The translations under genes and the position numbers were made by a program. Source: Sciurus carolinensis (Eukaryota > Chordata > Mammalia > Rodentia > Sciuridae). Taken from it: DNA of 64,000 nucleotides. The DNA lies in NCBI RefSeq assembly GCF_902686445.1, contig NC_062222.1:134981035-135045034 (forward strand). The letters run 5' to 3'. Shown piece after piece: positions 35,391 through 46,559 of the stretch (within the stretch, counting starts at the first letter, position 1; every line of letters begins with the position of its first letter). Under the pieces are notes generated by a model. That model was given only the letters and a program-made list of their open reading frames with translations, ran no database searches and was not told where the DNA came from.

Positions 35391-35865
35391 TTGTTTTAAA
35401 TTACAGCCTTACTAAGATTTAATTCATGTAGCACACAATTTGCCTATTTATAGTGTACAATTTGGTGTTTTTTAGTATACAAATTGTGTAATCATCACCC
35501 CAATCTATTTTTGTACCTTTTTCCCACCCAAAAAACCCCATATCCATTAGCAGGCATCCCCCACCCCTCCTGGAGACTCCCAGCACTAGGCAATCATCTA
35601 CTTCCTGCCTCGACACATATGCCTATTCTGGACATTTCATATGAAAGGACTCATACTGAGGAATTTATGTTCCTCAGTGACTGGTTTCTTTGACTTAGTT
35701 TTCAAGGTCTATCCAGGTTTAAGCAAGTATCAGTACTTCATTTTTTTTTATCATCAGATAATATTTCATTGTATGGATATACATTTTATTTATCTATTCA
35801 TAAGTTAATGGACTTTGAACAATTAGATTATTATAAATAATGCTGCCATGAACATTTTTATATAA
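35391..35865 (-). mobile_element. Reverse L1 3' fragment inserted in the older L1
   Basis: Plus-strand text is the reverse complement of an L1 3' region: 'GTGTAATCATCACCCCAATC', 'GCCTATTCTGGACATTTCAT', then 'CAGTACTTCATTTTTTTTTA', 'ATATTTCATTGTATGGATAT' and 'AATAATGCTGCCATGAACAT'. The forward L1 resumes after it. No clear duplication, so an inversion during insertion is also possible. Confidence 0.7.
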
Positions 35866-36086
35866 GCAGTTTCTTATACTGTTAAAACATACACTTACCA
35901 TATGACTTGACAGTCTCACTTCTAGCTATCTGCCCTAGAGAAATAAAATTTATGCTCAAATATTTGTAGCAGCTCAGCTGCCAAAAATTGGACACATCCA
36001 TACGTCTGTGAAGAGGTGATGGCAGATAACTATAGTACCTCCGCATGACCAAGTACCACTCAGTAATAAAGGGGGAAAGAACTGCT

Positions 36087-36572
36087 GACACACAGATCTT
36101 TTTTTTTTTTGTACTGGGGACTGAACTAGGGCTCTTTACCACTAAACCCTTTTTATTGCTTTTTTTTGTTTGTTTGTTTTTTTGTTTTTGTTTTTGTTTT
36201 TTTGGTATGAGGGATTGAACTCAGGGGCACTCAACCAATGAGCCACATCCCCAGCACTATTTTGTATTCTATTTAGAGCCAGGGTCTCACTGAGTTGCTT
36301 ACTTTTGCTGAGGCTGGCTTTGAACTAATGATCCTCTTGACTCAGTCTCTCCAGTTGCCAGGATTACAGGCATGCGTCACCACACCAGTGACCCCAGCCC
36401 TTTTATGTTTTTTTTTTTTTTTTTTAATTTTGAAACAGGGTCTCACTAAGTTACTTAAGGCCTTGCTAAATTGCTAAGGCTGGCCTTGAACTTGCAATCA
36501 TCATGCCTCAGCCTCCTGAACCACTGAAATTATAGGCATGTACCACCACGCCTGGCTGATAAACACACACAT
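36087..36572 (-). mobile_element. Two reverse SINEs, one inserted in the other
   Basis: An outer reverse SINE begins 'GTACTGGGGACTGAACTAGG' (36111) and its B1 half resumes at about 36398 and ends 'CACCACGCCTGGCT' (36557). A complete reverse SINE sits between (about 36157-36393: 'GGTATGAGGGATTGAACTCA' to 'CATGCGTCACCACACCAG'). Outer duplications ACACACAGATCTT and ACACACACATCTT match at 12 of 13. The repeated CCCTTTTTAT/CCCTTTTAT at the inner borders fits a target duplication, though a few outer bases are missing there. Confidence 0.8.
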
Positions 36573-36700
36573 CTTGAAGGGAACTAAAAGAGATTATTCT
36601 TTCAGTTAAACAGAGAAGTCAGTTGCAAAGGGTACATACTGTATCATTACATTTATATGAAAAACAAAATGACAGCAATGAAGAAGAGGGTAAAGAAAGC

Positions 36701-36937
36701 ATATTCAATGGTCTAGACATGGTGGCCATGCCTGTAATTCCAGCAACTCAGAAGGTTGAGGCAGGAAGTTTGCAAGTTTGAGGCCAGCCTGGGTAGCTTA
36801 GTGAGACCCTGTCTCAAAATAAAGTAAAAAGGGTTGGGGGTGTGGGGTGTGGCTCAGGAGGAGAGTGCTTGCTCAGCATGTGATGAGGCCCCGGGTAGAC
36901 CCACAGTACCACACACAAAAAAAATATACTCGATGGT
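36701..36937 (+). mobile_element. B1-dID SINE
   Basis: Forward composite: 'CATGGTGGCCATGCCTGTAA', 'GAGGCCAGCCTGGGTAGCTT', 'TGAGACCCTGTCTCAAAATA', then a variant ID half with 'GTGTGGCTCAGGAGGAGAGT'. Duplications ATATTCAATGGT (36701-36712) and ATACTCGATGGT (36926-36937) match at 10 of 12. Confidence 0.85.
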
Positions 36938-36944
36938 GATACGT

Positions 36945-37425
36945 GTTAGTGGAGGGGAGCAAACGTAGAGCAAGGTAAGCAGAGTGCAGGAGAAGAGGAG
37001 AATGACAGTGTTAAGTAGAGTGGTCAGGAAGGTCTCACTGAGAAGATGGCAGGTGAGGGAATGCTTGGCAGAGGGCAGGTCAGAGTCCACCAGGCATGGA
37101 TGTCTAGGCAGATATCTGGGGGAAAAGCATTCCAAATAGAGGGAACAGATGGGTGTGTACCTCGCACGAGTGATGACCAACAGAGACTTTACCAGACACA
37201 TCCAAGCAAAGACTCCAGGTAGAGAGGCACTTGTAGATGACAGATGTCCCTAAGTTAAGAGTTTGAAAGAAAAGTCTGTGACAGACCCATAATCTTGGGC
37301 GTTACTGGACTACAGGTAATATTAGAGCCATGGGGCTGGATGAAATCAATATTCATCACTTTATGGACAAACATTTAATGAGTATCTACTGTATGCCAAC
37401 CATGTGCCAAGGAGAAAGAGGCAGA
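36945..37425 (-). mobile_element. L2-like LINE relic
   Basis: 'GTGGTCAGGAAGGTCTCACT', 'CTGGGGGAAAAGCATTCCAA', 'ATAGAGGGAACAG' and then 'AGAGCCATGGGGCTGGATGA' match the reverse complement of an L2 3' region. A MIR/L2-like end 'TGAGTATCTACTGTATGCCA' follows at 37379-37400. Confidence 0.65.
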
Positions 37426-38322
37426 GGGAGAAACCCAACATCTAGTTTAACCGGAGTAATTGAGGAGGACAAGGAGAAGAGAAACTGAGGGAGAATCTGC
37501 ACTCACAGCTTTAAAAAAATTTAGTCAGTTTTCAGAAAATTTCAAAAAGCTTTTGTGTAAAACGTCAGTAACCTTGACTCTGGTTCTTCTAGGTGATTAA
37601 CTGCAGGCCCCCGCTCAGTGGCTCAGATCTGCACTGTCCACTCATTCACTAACATTCTCTGCATCAATTTCTCCAAGAAATCCATGCTATGGCTTGAACA
37701 TGAACTGGAAGGTGAATCAAAGGTACCCTGCACCCTGACAGTTCCAAAGAGGAGGTCTGCTTGTGCAGCCCATGCTGAGGCAGCCCCTGGCAGCAATGCT
37801 GACGAAGTGATGCTTTATCAAGGCTATTGAGAGAATGTTACATTCTGTTCCAGGTAGCTGAACACTTGACTTTATATCAGTTATTCCTAAAAATGGTGAC
37901 TTAATTCCTTCTATGTGAATTGAATGTAGATATTAAATCATATGGCAACATAATCTGGTTGTGATCCTACCAGCACTTTATGAATAGGTTTTATTTCAAA
38001 AGTTTTAAACTTTGGAGTGTATGTTATTCAGGTATCCAAGACAGGCTATATATAAATATCTACCAGAACCAGAATGGCAGGCAAATCAAAAGTGATCTTA
38101 AACCTGTGTGATGGAAGATTTGCATTTTAAGAAAGCTATGTGTTAGCAAATCTTAAAAGTGGAACTGAAATGTGTACCACACAACACTCCCAACTCATTC
38201 ATGTGTACCTCTAGGTTAGCTTAGGTCCTACTGAACAGAAACTAATTCTAGCTAGCATTTCAAAGAAGTGGGAGGGGAGATTTGAGTGGATACTAAGAAA
38301 TATATGAAGAGTGAATTAAAAT

Positions 38323-38548
38323 CAGAGTTTATCCACCTTGACTCTGTTGACACTTTGGGCTGAATAATTCTTTGTATGGAGGTGGAGGATGTATTGTGGC
38401 AAAAGTATCTTGTACAGGATAGGATGTTGGGAGCATCCCTGGCCTCCACACCCTAGATGTCAGTGGCAACCCCTATCCATGCCAGAAAAGGTTCCCAATA
38501 CTGAAAAAGGCCCTGGAAGCAAAATCGTCCCCAGCTAAGAACCTCTGG
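38323..38548 (-). mobile_element. Nonautonomous hAT-type DNA transposon relic
   Basis: On the plus strand the text 'GTTGACACTTTGGGCTGAAT', 'AATTCTTTGTATGGAGG', 'GGAGCATCCCTGGCCTCCAC', 'CTAGATGTCAGTGGCAACCC' and 'GTCCCCAGCTAAGAACCTCT' matches the reverse of a common mammalian hAT-Charlie MITE with a CAGTGGTTCTCAA-type end. The exact MER family is not resolved. The flanking 8-mers show only a shared TTAAA core. Confidence 0.65.
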
Positions 38549-38759
38549 TTTAAAGGATCCAAACAAGAGAAGGGCAAAAATACAGCTGAGCCTCTGAAAC
38601 AAAAGGAAGCAGATATTTAAACCTCTAGATCTCTCCTGATTTCTAGTCCTTATTTCCTCTGCATTTTAGCTTTAATTCTCTCACTACAGTTCAGCAATGA
38701 TAAATGGCCACCAACAGCTCCTGAGTTGTGCTTTTTAAAATCCAGGTCACTAGACAGAG

Positions 38760-40740
38760 TGATTCTTTCTTAACTCCAATTGAAAAATATCCCAAGAAAG
38801 GATTCTGAAGGGCCTGATTTAAGTCCAGTACTAGGTCTGTGGCCTTGTGTTATTTGGGAACACAGTGGTTTCTGCTTGAACCACCTGGTTAAGGTCAGAG
38901 TTAGGGATCAGTTCCCAAAAGGAGGAAGGGCCATTGTTGACAGAAAGGTGGTTTGGGGACAAAGAACAATAGGTACCCATCCCAACCACTTAATACTGAC
39001 TAGAAAGTACAACATTCAGCAAACAGTTCAGTACCAACAGTCCTAATAATGAACTGGATCTGCTCTCTATACTCCAGGCATGATTGTGGGTTGGGTACTC
39101 CAGGATGCATTTGATTCCACTAGGAGACCACCATTAACTTTTGGATAAGTGGGCAAGAAGAGTAAATAATATCTATGGCTGGAGGTTTCAATCACTGATA
39201 AACCTTAAAATGATTTTTGGATGACACATTTAAGCAATCCACTGATGAAATTTGGGATTATTATTATTGTACGTTGCTCACAGTAAGACATGACAAAGGA
39301 CTGACGGTTGGTATGCTTTGTGGGCTACTAACAAAATACACTTTCAACACGTGACTCTGCCTCAGTCAACAGAAGACCATAATTGAACAACCATTGCCCA
39401 ATTTGTGGGCTAACAGAAAACCAAATGTTTGCCATGAAACTTTCCAACTGGGTTCAAGAATAAAATTCGGGAATATGATGATATACATATCAAACAGACA
39501 GGAATGCAGCCAATTCATAATGTTAGGAAGGAAGCAATCTAAGTTTAAAAATTTTTAAACTTCCCTACATCAGAAGACAGGAGATAGGAAACTTTTTCTT
39601 GAATCTTTCATTATCAAATCCCAGCAATTATGTTCTATGGGAATTAAAGCAGCACCTGTACCTTTTGAGTAGGGCTCCAAAGAAAGTGGACTTTGACCTA
39701 GGTCTCCAGTTTCCGCTTTGCCTGAGGCAAGCCTGCTTGTAGGGGTTACCCATTCATTTGCTAACTTCCAATAGAAGTAGACTCCAAGACCTGAAGGAAA
39801 CCTTATCCCAAAAATACTGCTTCTCATCTTAGGCCAAAGACAGAACCCTAGAAGTAAAGGAAAGTGGGAGATTTCAGGCTGCCTTGTCATCTCGATCTGC
39901 TTTGTGGAAGTCTTGGGTCTAATGGCCACAGCCTTCATTGTGTTGTTCCTGGATCTTATGGTGTTATGGTTGGTTTTGGGGGCCACATTCCCCAGTGAGC
40001 AGGTCACAGGAATAGCAATATTTTAAAATCCGCAAGTGAAATTACTTAAATGTGGCACACTGAAAATTTCCCAAATCCCAAGGTTGGTAAAAATCACATT
40101 CCTACATCTTAATAGACAGCTGACAAAAGGCAATCGCCAATGAGATTCTTAACCCACTAAGCACATCCATCTGCCCAGCAAAGTCACAGGTCTGGAATAT
40201 CTCCTTGCTGATACAGTAAGAACTGGCAGGTGATGGAATTAGACAACTATCAACATTTTTTTTCCCCCCAAAAAAAGATTAATGTTCAATCATTACTCTT
40301 AAAAATGATATGATTCCTTTCCCTTTCAACTGAGAATAGAGCTGTGATAAAGACATTGAGATCCTGAGGGGGAAAGACGGGCCAGTAAGAGTAGACTCTG
40401 GAGGGAAAGTGTGGGAGTCCACCTTCCAGAAGAGGATCCAGCCTCAAGGAGACTTGATCGCCAACCTCAGACTTCAAAACCCATGACACCAAGGACTTTA
40501 TATGACGTCACTGCATTAAGGAGCAGTGAAGGAAGTAGCATAAGTTCAATCCTGTTTATCAGCTGATGACTTCTGCAAGGCCTCACTATGAATCAGGAAG
40601 AACTGTACAAATCAGAAAAAAGTTTGTCTTCTCACTGCCAATGGGGAAAGCAGTTGCACAAAACTGTCGTAAGTTAGGCAATAAATTTGTCAAGAACTGC
40701 AAGAGACAGCATAGATTCAATGGAAAACAGATTTCATAAA
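38760..40740. other. Unassigned 2-kb interval with several open frames
   Basis: This interval has unusually long stop-free stretches for an intron: 38780-39046 on plus, 39570-40007 (145 codons) and 40286-40492 on minus. The sequence looks repeat-like (an old LTR or DNA transposon) to the eye, but I cannot match it to a family. The translations show no domain or catalytic motif that I recognise. Confidence 0.3.
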
Positions 40741-40779
40741 TAAAATTCATTTTATCATTCTCATTTTTAAAAATTTAGA

Positions 40780-40994
40780 GTGGAACACCTATAGTACCAG
40801 CTACTATAATTGTTTAGAGGTATTTATTGGAAGTATCATTACATATTAGAGGGGAGGCTGTGACAGGAGGATCACAAAAACAGACTCAGCAAACTTAAAA
40901 AGATCCTGTCTCAAAATAACAAAAAAGCTGGGAATATAGCGCAGAGGTAAACTGTCCCTGAGTTCAGTCCCTAATACTATTAAAAAAAAAAAAA
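40780..40994 (+). mobile_element. B1-dID SINE interrupted by a foreign 45-bp block
   Basis: B1 start 'AACACCTATAGTACCAGCTA', continuing after the block as 'GGGGAGGCTGTGACAGGAGG', 'GATCCTGTCTCAAAATAAC', then the ID half 'AGCTGGGAATATAGCGCAGA' and an A tail (40982-40994). The SINE consensus should run straight from AGCTACT to the GGAGGCTG part. Here 40806-40850 is wedged in between. AGTGGAA flanks both ends (40779-40785 and 40997-41003), a tentative duplication. Confidence 0.8.
40806..40850 (+). repeat. Inverted copy of 41810-41854
   Basis: This 45-bp block, beginning ATAATTGTTTAGAGG and ending ACATATTAGA, is the reverse complement of 41810-41854 with two mismatches (43 of 45 match). The similarity stops abruptly at both edges. 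It interrupts a SINE, so this is the recipient copy. Confidence 0.9.
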
Positions 40995-41149
40995 TCAGTG
41001 GAAATGTAAAGTTCTATCTTTCAGTTATTTGATTATAGCAAAAAAGAGAAAGAGAGGGGCCTTAAGTGTTATTTAGATGTGATTTCTATTCACTTTTAAG
41101 GGTTCTTCAATTTGACCAGGAACTCTGAATGGGTGATCCACTCTGTCCC

Positions 41150-41430
41150 CATCCAGTCAACAAGGGGTGAATGGCTGCCATAAGCTAACACTGTGTGTGA
41201 AGTTGGACTATGATGGGAGAACATAATGACCATCCAGGCTCTGATCTGAAGGAGCTTACGTCCAGCAGGAGAGGCATAAACAGGTTTAATAAAGCCACTG
41301 AGGGAGGTACTCACATATTAGGTAAGGAACACAGGAATGAGAGGGAGCTCTGGTCTGTGCAACAGGGTGGACAAAGAATCAAAAGCACTTTCTATGGAGT
41401 AGATAAGAGGTGGCTGAGAGAGGGCCCTAA
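41150..41430 (-). mobile_element. L2-like relic
   Basis: 'GACCATCCAGGCTCTGATCT', 'GAAGGAGCTTACGTCCAGCA', 'GGAGAGGCATAAACAGGTTT' and 'GGAACACAGGAATGAGAGGG' follow the reverse L2 3' order. Moderately convincing only. Confidence 0.5.
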
Positions 41431-41809
41431 GGGTCTCTCCCACTACTAGTTAGGAAGGTTTATCTTTCATTTTCGTGAAGATCATAAGAAGCATTCAATG
41501 ACCCTATGGCAGTAGGTAATAAAATACGGGCACAGGAAGGAGGTAAAGAATCACATTCTCAAAGTGTTCTTAAGCAAACATCTCATGAAAACATTCAGCA
41601 TAAGGTACTTGTAACTCTCTTTTTTAAGTTTCATTTTCTCCATATACAATTCCCAGAAAGTACATTCATTCAACCACATAAAACTGCTTCTCTCCCTAAT
41701 GACAGAGTCCTTAAAACTTTCAAAGTAGGATGAGACCTGAATGCATACAACTATTCAAAAATAACTAACATACTAGGAATGGTTGTAAAGTTTCTAGAAA
41801 AATTCATGA

Positions 41810-41854
41810 TCTAATATGTAACGATACTTCCAAAAAATACCTCTAAACAATTAT
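41810..41854 (-). repeat. Likely donor of the 45-bp inverted copy
   Basis: The matching block in unique sequence about 1 kb away, beginning TCTAATATGTAACG and ending CTCTAAACAATTAT. It shows no transposon ends or duplications, so it looks like ordinary intron that was copied. Confidence 0.9.
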
Positions 41855-41859
41855 TTCCA

Positions 41860-44800
41860 ATGCTAACTGAGATATGAATGACTGTGAATAATGGGGGAAA
41901 ACAGCTTTGGTGCTACAAAGGTGATTCTAAAACTTGTGGTCATCTTTTGTGTTGTAAAAAACAAACAAACCAAAAACTTGAATTGCTACAGTTCCTGGAT
42001 AAAATTTAAAAATCTGGAATTGCCATGGCAGTTCAAGTAAACTCTTAAATATTGATCCAATCATAAATAGACTTTATTAAGAAACTGAAATGGATTCTGA
42101 ATACTGTACAGTGTATCTTATAATGGATGCAAAAGCAATAAAAATTTGTAGGGAAAAAGATGTAAGACATTTGATAAAAGAGAGAAAAATATGCTTTAAC
42201 AATCTGCATGTATTTTTAAAAACATCTTATTAAGCAGACAAAACAACCAATAATTAGCTAAACTGCAGTTTTCTAAGCTAAGAGAAAATAAATTATTTTT
42301 GCCTAGCACATAAAAAAGAATATAGTCCACAGCAACATTTTTAAAGGCTACTTGTAAAAAATACCATTCACGGTAAAATCCTGGGACTCCCCCATCCTAT
42401 GCAGTTTTTTCTCCACCACAAATTACTGATTTGCAGGAAAAGGTATATATTCAGAAAACATCTGATTAAACATAAGCTACAGCTGATACAAAAGCTTATG
42501 TGATGCATAAAGGCAATATCTCACAACCAAGAAGGTAAAACACCAAGTAGCAAAATGAATCCTTTAAGAACTATCAAACCAAACAAAAAATAAAATTAGA
42601 TATAAATTCAAGTTTTAGACTGTGGTCAATTGAGGTCTAGACAAAACCCTATGTTTGTTCACTGCCTAGTCTCCAGTCTGCTCCAAGTTTGAAAAGGTAA
42701 TTGAACACAGTCTATAATTACTGGATTAGACACAGATGGGCTCTGTACATTTCAGGGGGAAAAAGCACTGTTTTGATTCATTTTATGATTGCCTGTAAGG
42801 TCAGACTTTTCAAAATGTACTTTCATCTGTTAAATGGTTTCTCAAATTCCCTGGGGTATATCTTCAATAACTGTGATGTTTTAAGCAATTTGGGTCTATC
42901 AGATCCTGTCTTTGAATGTAACTAGCTGCCCATTTTCTAGTATTATAAATGTGCATGTAGGTTAATTGCTACATCTCTTACATATTTTCTGAAGTTGCAG
43001 TTTTGGGGGAAAAAATTGAAAAACTGTGCCTCTTTTCCAGCAGGAATTAGCCATTCTCATGAAGATTTTCACATAAAAATGTTAGCTATTTGATGATAAA
43101 TGATTCAATGCCCTCTGAAGTCCATGAAAAAATTACTGACTCAAGTAAAAAACAGAAACAAGGAAACACCAACATTCTGGATATAAGTCATGCAAAATAA
43201 AATTTAGTTATCTTTCAACTGAATAATTTATAAAGCATAATATTCTTGACTAAAATCCTATGCATTTTTATTCAATAGCTATAAATGACTAAGAAGTATT
43301 TTGTTGGTGCTAAAACAAAAAAGTAAAATTGTTCTCTAATCTAAAAAAGTGTCCTAAACATAGCATTCTCTGTCACTTACAATAATAATGACATCATTAC
43401 ATAGCTGTGTATAAGAAATTCATCATGGAAAATACCTAACTTGGAGAGCTCAGGATCTGCTCCCTTCATGTCGTGCCTATCCTATTTCCAAACATCCATA
43501 TCCATTCCATAGTGCTCCATACAAAATTTTCAATTATGAAAATCTGTAGCACACTCAACAGCACTGGTTAAAATGCTACAAAAAGTCTTCTTTGCTTAGC
43601 ACACTTAGCCACTGAAAGTGTGTTTTTAGCTAACACTGGTCAGCCTGGGGAATGCTGGACAAGCCCGGGCTGGTGGGCAGCCAAAGCAAGGCTGCTCCTG
43701 CGCCACACAAGGCATTCAGCGCTGCTCACCCCCAACCCTTTCCAATTATGGCTTCACTTTCTATTCCCCAAATTCACTTCAGTTAACTATTCTCTGACAC
43801 TGACAGAACAGAAACATCCTAACATCACAGAAAGAGAGTGAGTGTGAACGAGTATACAATAAGTAATAATCCCCAAAAGTTTCCATATTTTAGGAAGTTG
43901 ATTTTGTGTGTACTGTGTTTTTATACACAATGAAAAGAGGAATTTGCAGTCATATAATAAAACCTAAGTTTATATTATTCATGAAGTCATATGCATACAG
44001 AAGTATTTATACTTAAAATAGAAAAAGATAACAGCCATGTTCAAGAAAATTTGGCAACTAACACTCTTGAACAGATGAATAAATGTGATCTACTTACAAG
44101 CTCTTATCACAAAATGTTTTAAACCACAGCGATTATCTTGTGTTTTTAAAAACAGACTAACTTGAGTACAATATTTTGCAGAAGTTTGTACCACTATTTA
44201 CATGATCAGCTATCTCATTTCATTTGTAAGTGTTCCTATATAATGTGGTTGCAAACATAATGATCTCATATGGACAAAGAAAGTGGCTTTTAAAATAAAA
44301 TCTATTATAAATGTGTTATATCTTCATGCAAAATGAACTGCTCCAATTTTATATTTCACATTTATATGAATTTTCTTAGAACATTTTTCTAAACATAAGA
44401 CATAACTGTATTAAATGACTAGAAGCACAGAGAACCACGTAAATGCTGTAGAAAATCACTAACAATTTCTGTCCTTGCTCTCCATAGGGCTCATGCTCAA
44501 ATCAAGATAGTATCAGGATGCAGCATTTGAACAAAAGCCACAACAGGACTTTGGCCTTGTTGCTGTGCTGTTTTACGCTTTCTCCATAGGTTGCACATAA
44601 ACAGTGTGACAAGCCAGCAAACCTGCCAAGGGAGAAGAGTGTCTTCACATAAAGTTATCTGTGAATTTAAATGTGATCGGTTACCAAAAATTATGTAGAT
44701 TATAAACATACAACTACCTTACGGAGAACATCAAGAATTTTTTTTTTTTTAAAAAAGATCTATGTGCTATTAACTCTTTCTTTTTCTTCCTCAACTGCAT

Positions 44801-46300
44801 TTCCTAAGTCTTAAAAGATTATAATATAATGAACTTCGTGATTAGTTTTCACCAACACCCATTTTTGGCCTTTCTCGAGCTCACGACCATCTCTACTTAC
44901 ATATCTGTGTGCTTTGGTTTATGACTCTAATGCTCTAAATAAACTGTAAGCTAAAAATCATGAAACTGGCTCTAACAAACAAAAGAAAGCCTGGACTGAT
45001 TTCTTCTTAGCCCTTCTCAGAAAAGGACTTTCCCTTTTTAAACAATTTACATGATGTTTTATGGTCCTTTTAGAAGAGAATTATAGTAAATGGCACTCCA
45101 AGTGGGTTGTGTGAGCCCACAAACCACTCCTCATAAAAGCTGCTATAATTTTCCAGGACAGGGACAATAAAATATCATACACAAGCCAATGCTAAATCAT
45201 GGTGTGACCACAGTAACAAACACATTATTTTCATGAAAATTAAGCATGATAAAGCTAACAAAAAAATGACAAGGAAAAATCCTGATGGAGTTTTCTCAAT
45301 CTACTTAGCACACAAGCATTCATAGAATTTTCCTCCATTTTTTTAGAAAATGCACTTAGGTGGCTAGAAATGCATAAAGGTACTAATCTAGTGCCCACGT
45401 ATTAATACAGCTATTTTTCAGTTAAAATAGAAAAAAGTAATTTCAACTGAAGCTCAAAAAACACTTTAAATAGGACAATCAACCTACCTCAAATTATTAA
45501 CATTTTTGTTTCCAAACAAATGTGAAGCTTTAAGGAAGGTTCTAGTACAATTTCCAAGGATGTATTTCCCATTTCAGACCACTAGGGACCAATACGTGCC
45601 TTCCATTCCCAAATCTGTAAAGAACAGCTAACTGAACTAACACCTAGAAGGAAGGAGGAAAGCATCCCCTTCTCCACAGTTGAACTGGATTCACTCTGTG
45701 GACCCACTAAGAGGATGTGAACACCAGCCAGAAGAACAATGACCATCACATGAGATTTTAAAAAGATTGAAGTCCACAGTTCGAATGGTAGTGTTTAATC
45801 ATCAGAGACCCTAAAAATCTTCCTACATTCCCTCTCCCCACGATAGAATTACTGAACACTGAAATTAAAAAAGAAAATTCTAAAACCATGCTTTTCTAAC
45901 TTAAAGGTGGAAGAAACTGCACTACCACTGATACGGAAAATAAGGCCTTCCTAACACACTGCCCTGTAGCCAATCAGCAGCTTATTGCTAGATCAAGCGT
46001 AATTCTGAAATTAGAACCTATGAGGCAAAGCAAGTCAAAATACCTATAAGCCAATATCATTTACAAAGAGTTATCTTATGATGTCATAACAATGGTAAAG
46101 TGAAACAGCATTTTCTCCTTGAATCTGTTAATAATTACAAATTCTGGATAGAGAGAACTATTTAAAATGCTCCCAACACTCCTTCTTAGCAAAACATTAG
46201 AAGAGAAATGGAATGAAATGATATGAGGCCTAGAAAGAGCTAATGGATACAAACCTAACAAGACACATTTTACTGTCTTTCAGATTCTTAAATTAAAAAA
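41860..46300. other. SINE-free AT-rich intronic block
   Basis: About 4.4 kb with no recognisable SINE, LINE or DNA transposon. On the minus strand a good splice-acceptor-like sequence (CACTCTTCTCCCTTGGCAG, ending at 44623) precedes a short open stretch and a long AT-rich, 3'-UTR-like run. None of the three frames after that acceptor matches syntaxin-18. See the matching finding. Confidence 0.4.
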
Positions 46301-46549
46301 GGATAGCTCCTAGCCAGGTGCGGTGGCACACACCTGTAATCCCAGCGGCTCGGCTTGGGAGGCTGACGCAGGAGGATCGAGAGTTCAAAGCCAGCCTCAG
46401 CAACTCAGCAAGGTGCTAAGCAACTCAGTGAGACCCTGTCCCTAAATAAAATACAAAATAAGGCTGGGGATGTGGCTCAGTGGCTGAGTGCCCCTGAATT
46501 TAATACCTTGTACCAAACAAAACAAAACAAAAACAAATGGATGACTCCT
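46301..46549 (+). mobile_element. B1-dID SINE
   Basis: One of the best-preserved copies: 'TAGCCAGGTGCGGTGGCACA', 'GAGTTCAAAGCCAGCCTCAG', 'GAGACCCTGTCCCTAAATAA', 'GGCTGGGGATGTGGCTCAGT', and an (AAAAC)n-type tail. Duplications GGATAGCTCCT (46301-46311) and GGATGACTCCT (46539-46549) match at 9 of 11. Confidence 0.95.
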
Positions 46550-46559
46550 TCTAGGAAAC

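Larger units (their letters stand above)
34796..36090 (+). mobile_element. Old L1 ORF2 region broken into three pieces
   Basis: L1 ORF2 text in order: 'AAGGGACTTCTATCCAGCAT' (about 34830), then after a SINE 'CACTGGCGAGGATGTGGAGC' and 'TTGCTGGTGGAAATAGAAAA' (35290-35350), then after a reverse L1 'CTTACCATATGACTTGACAG' to 'GACACATCCATACGTCTGTG' (35890-36010). The pieces join into one element interrupted by a SINE (34967-35185) and by a reverse L1 piece (35391-35865). Confidence 0.75.
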
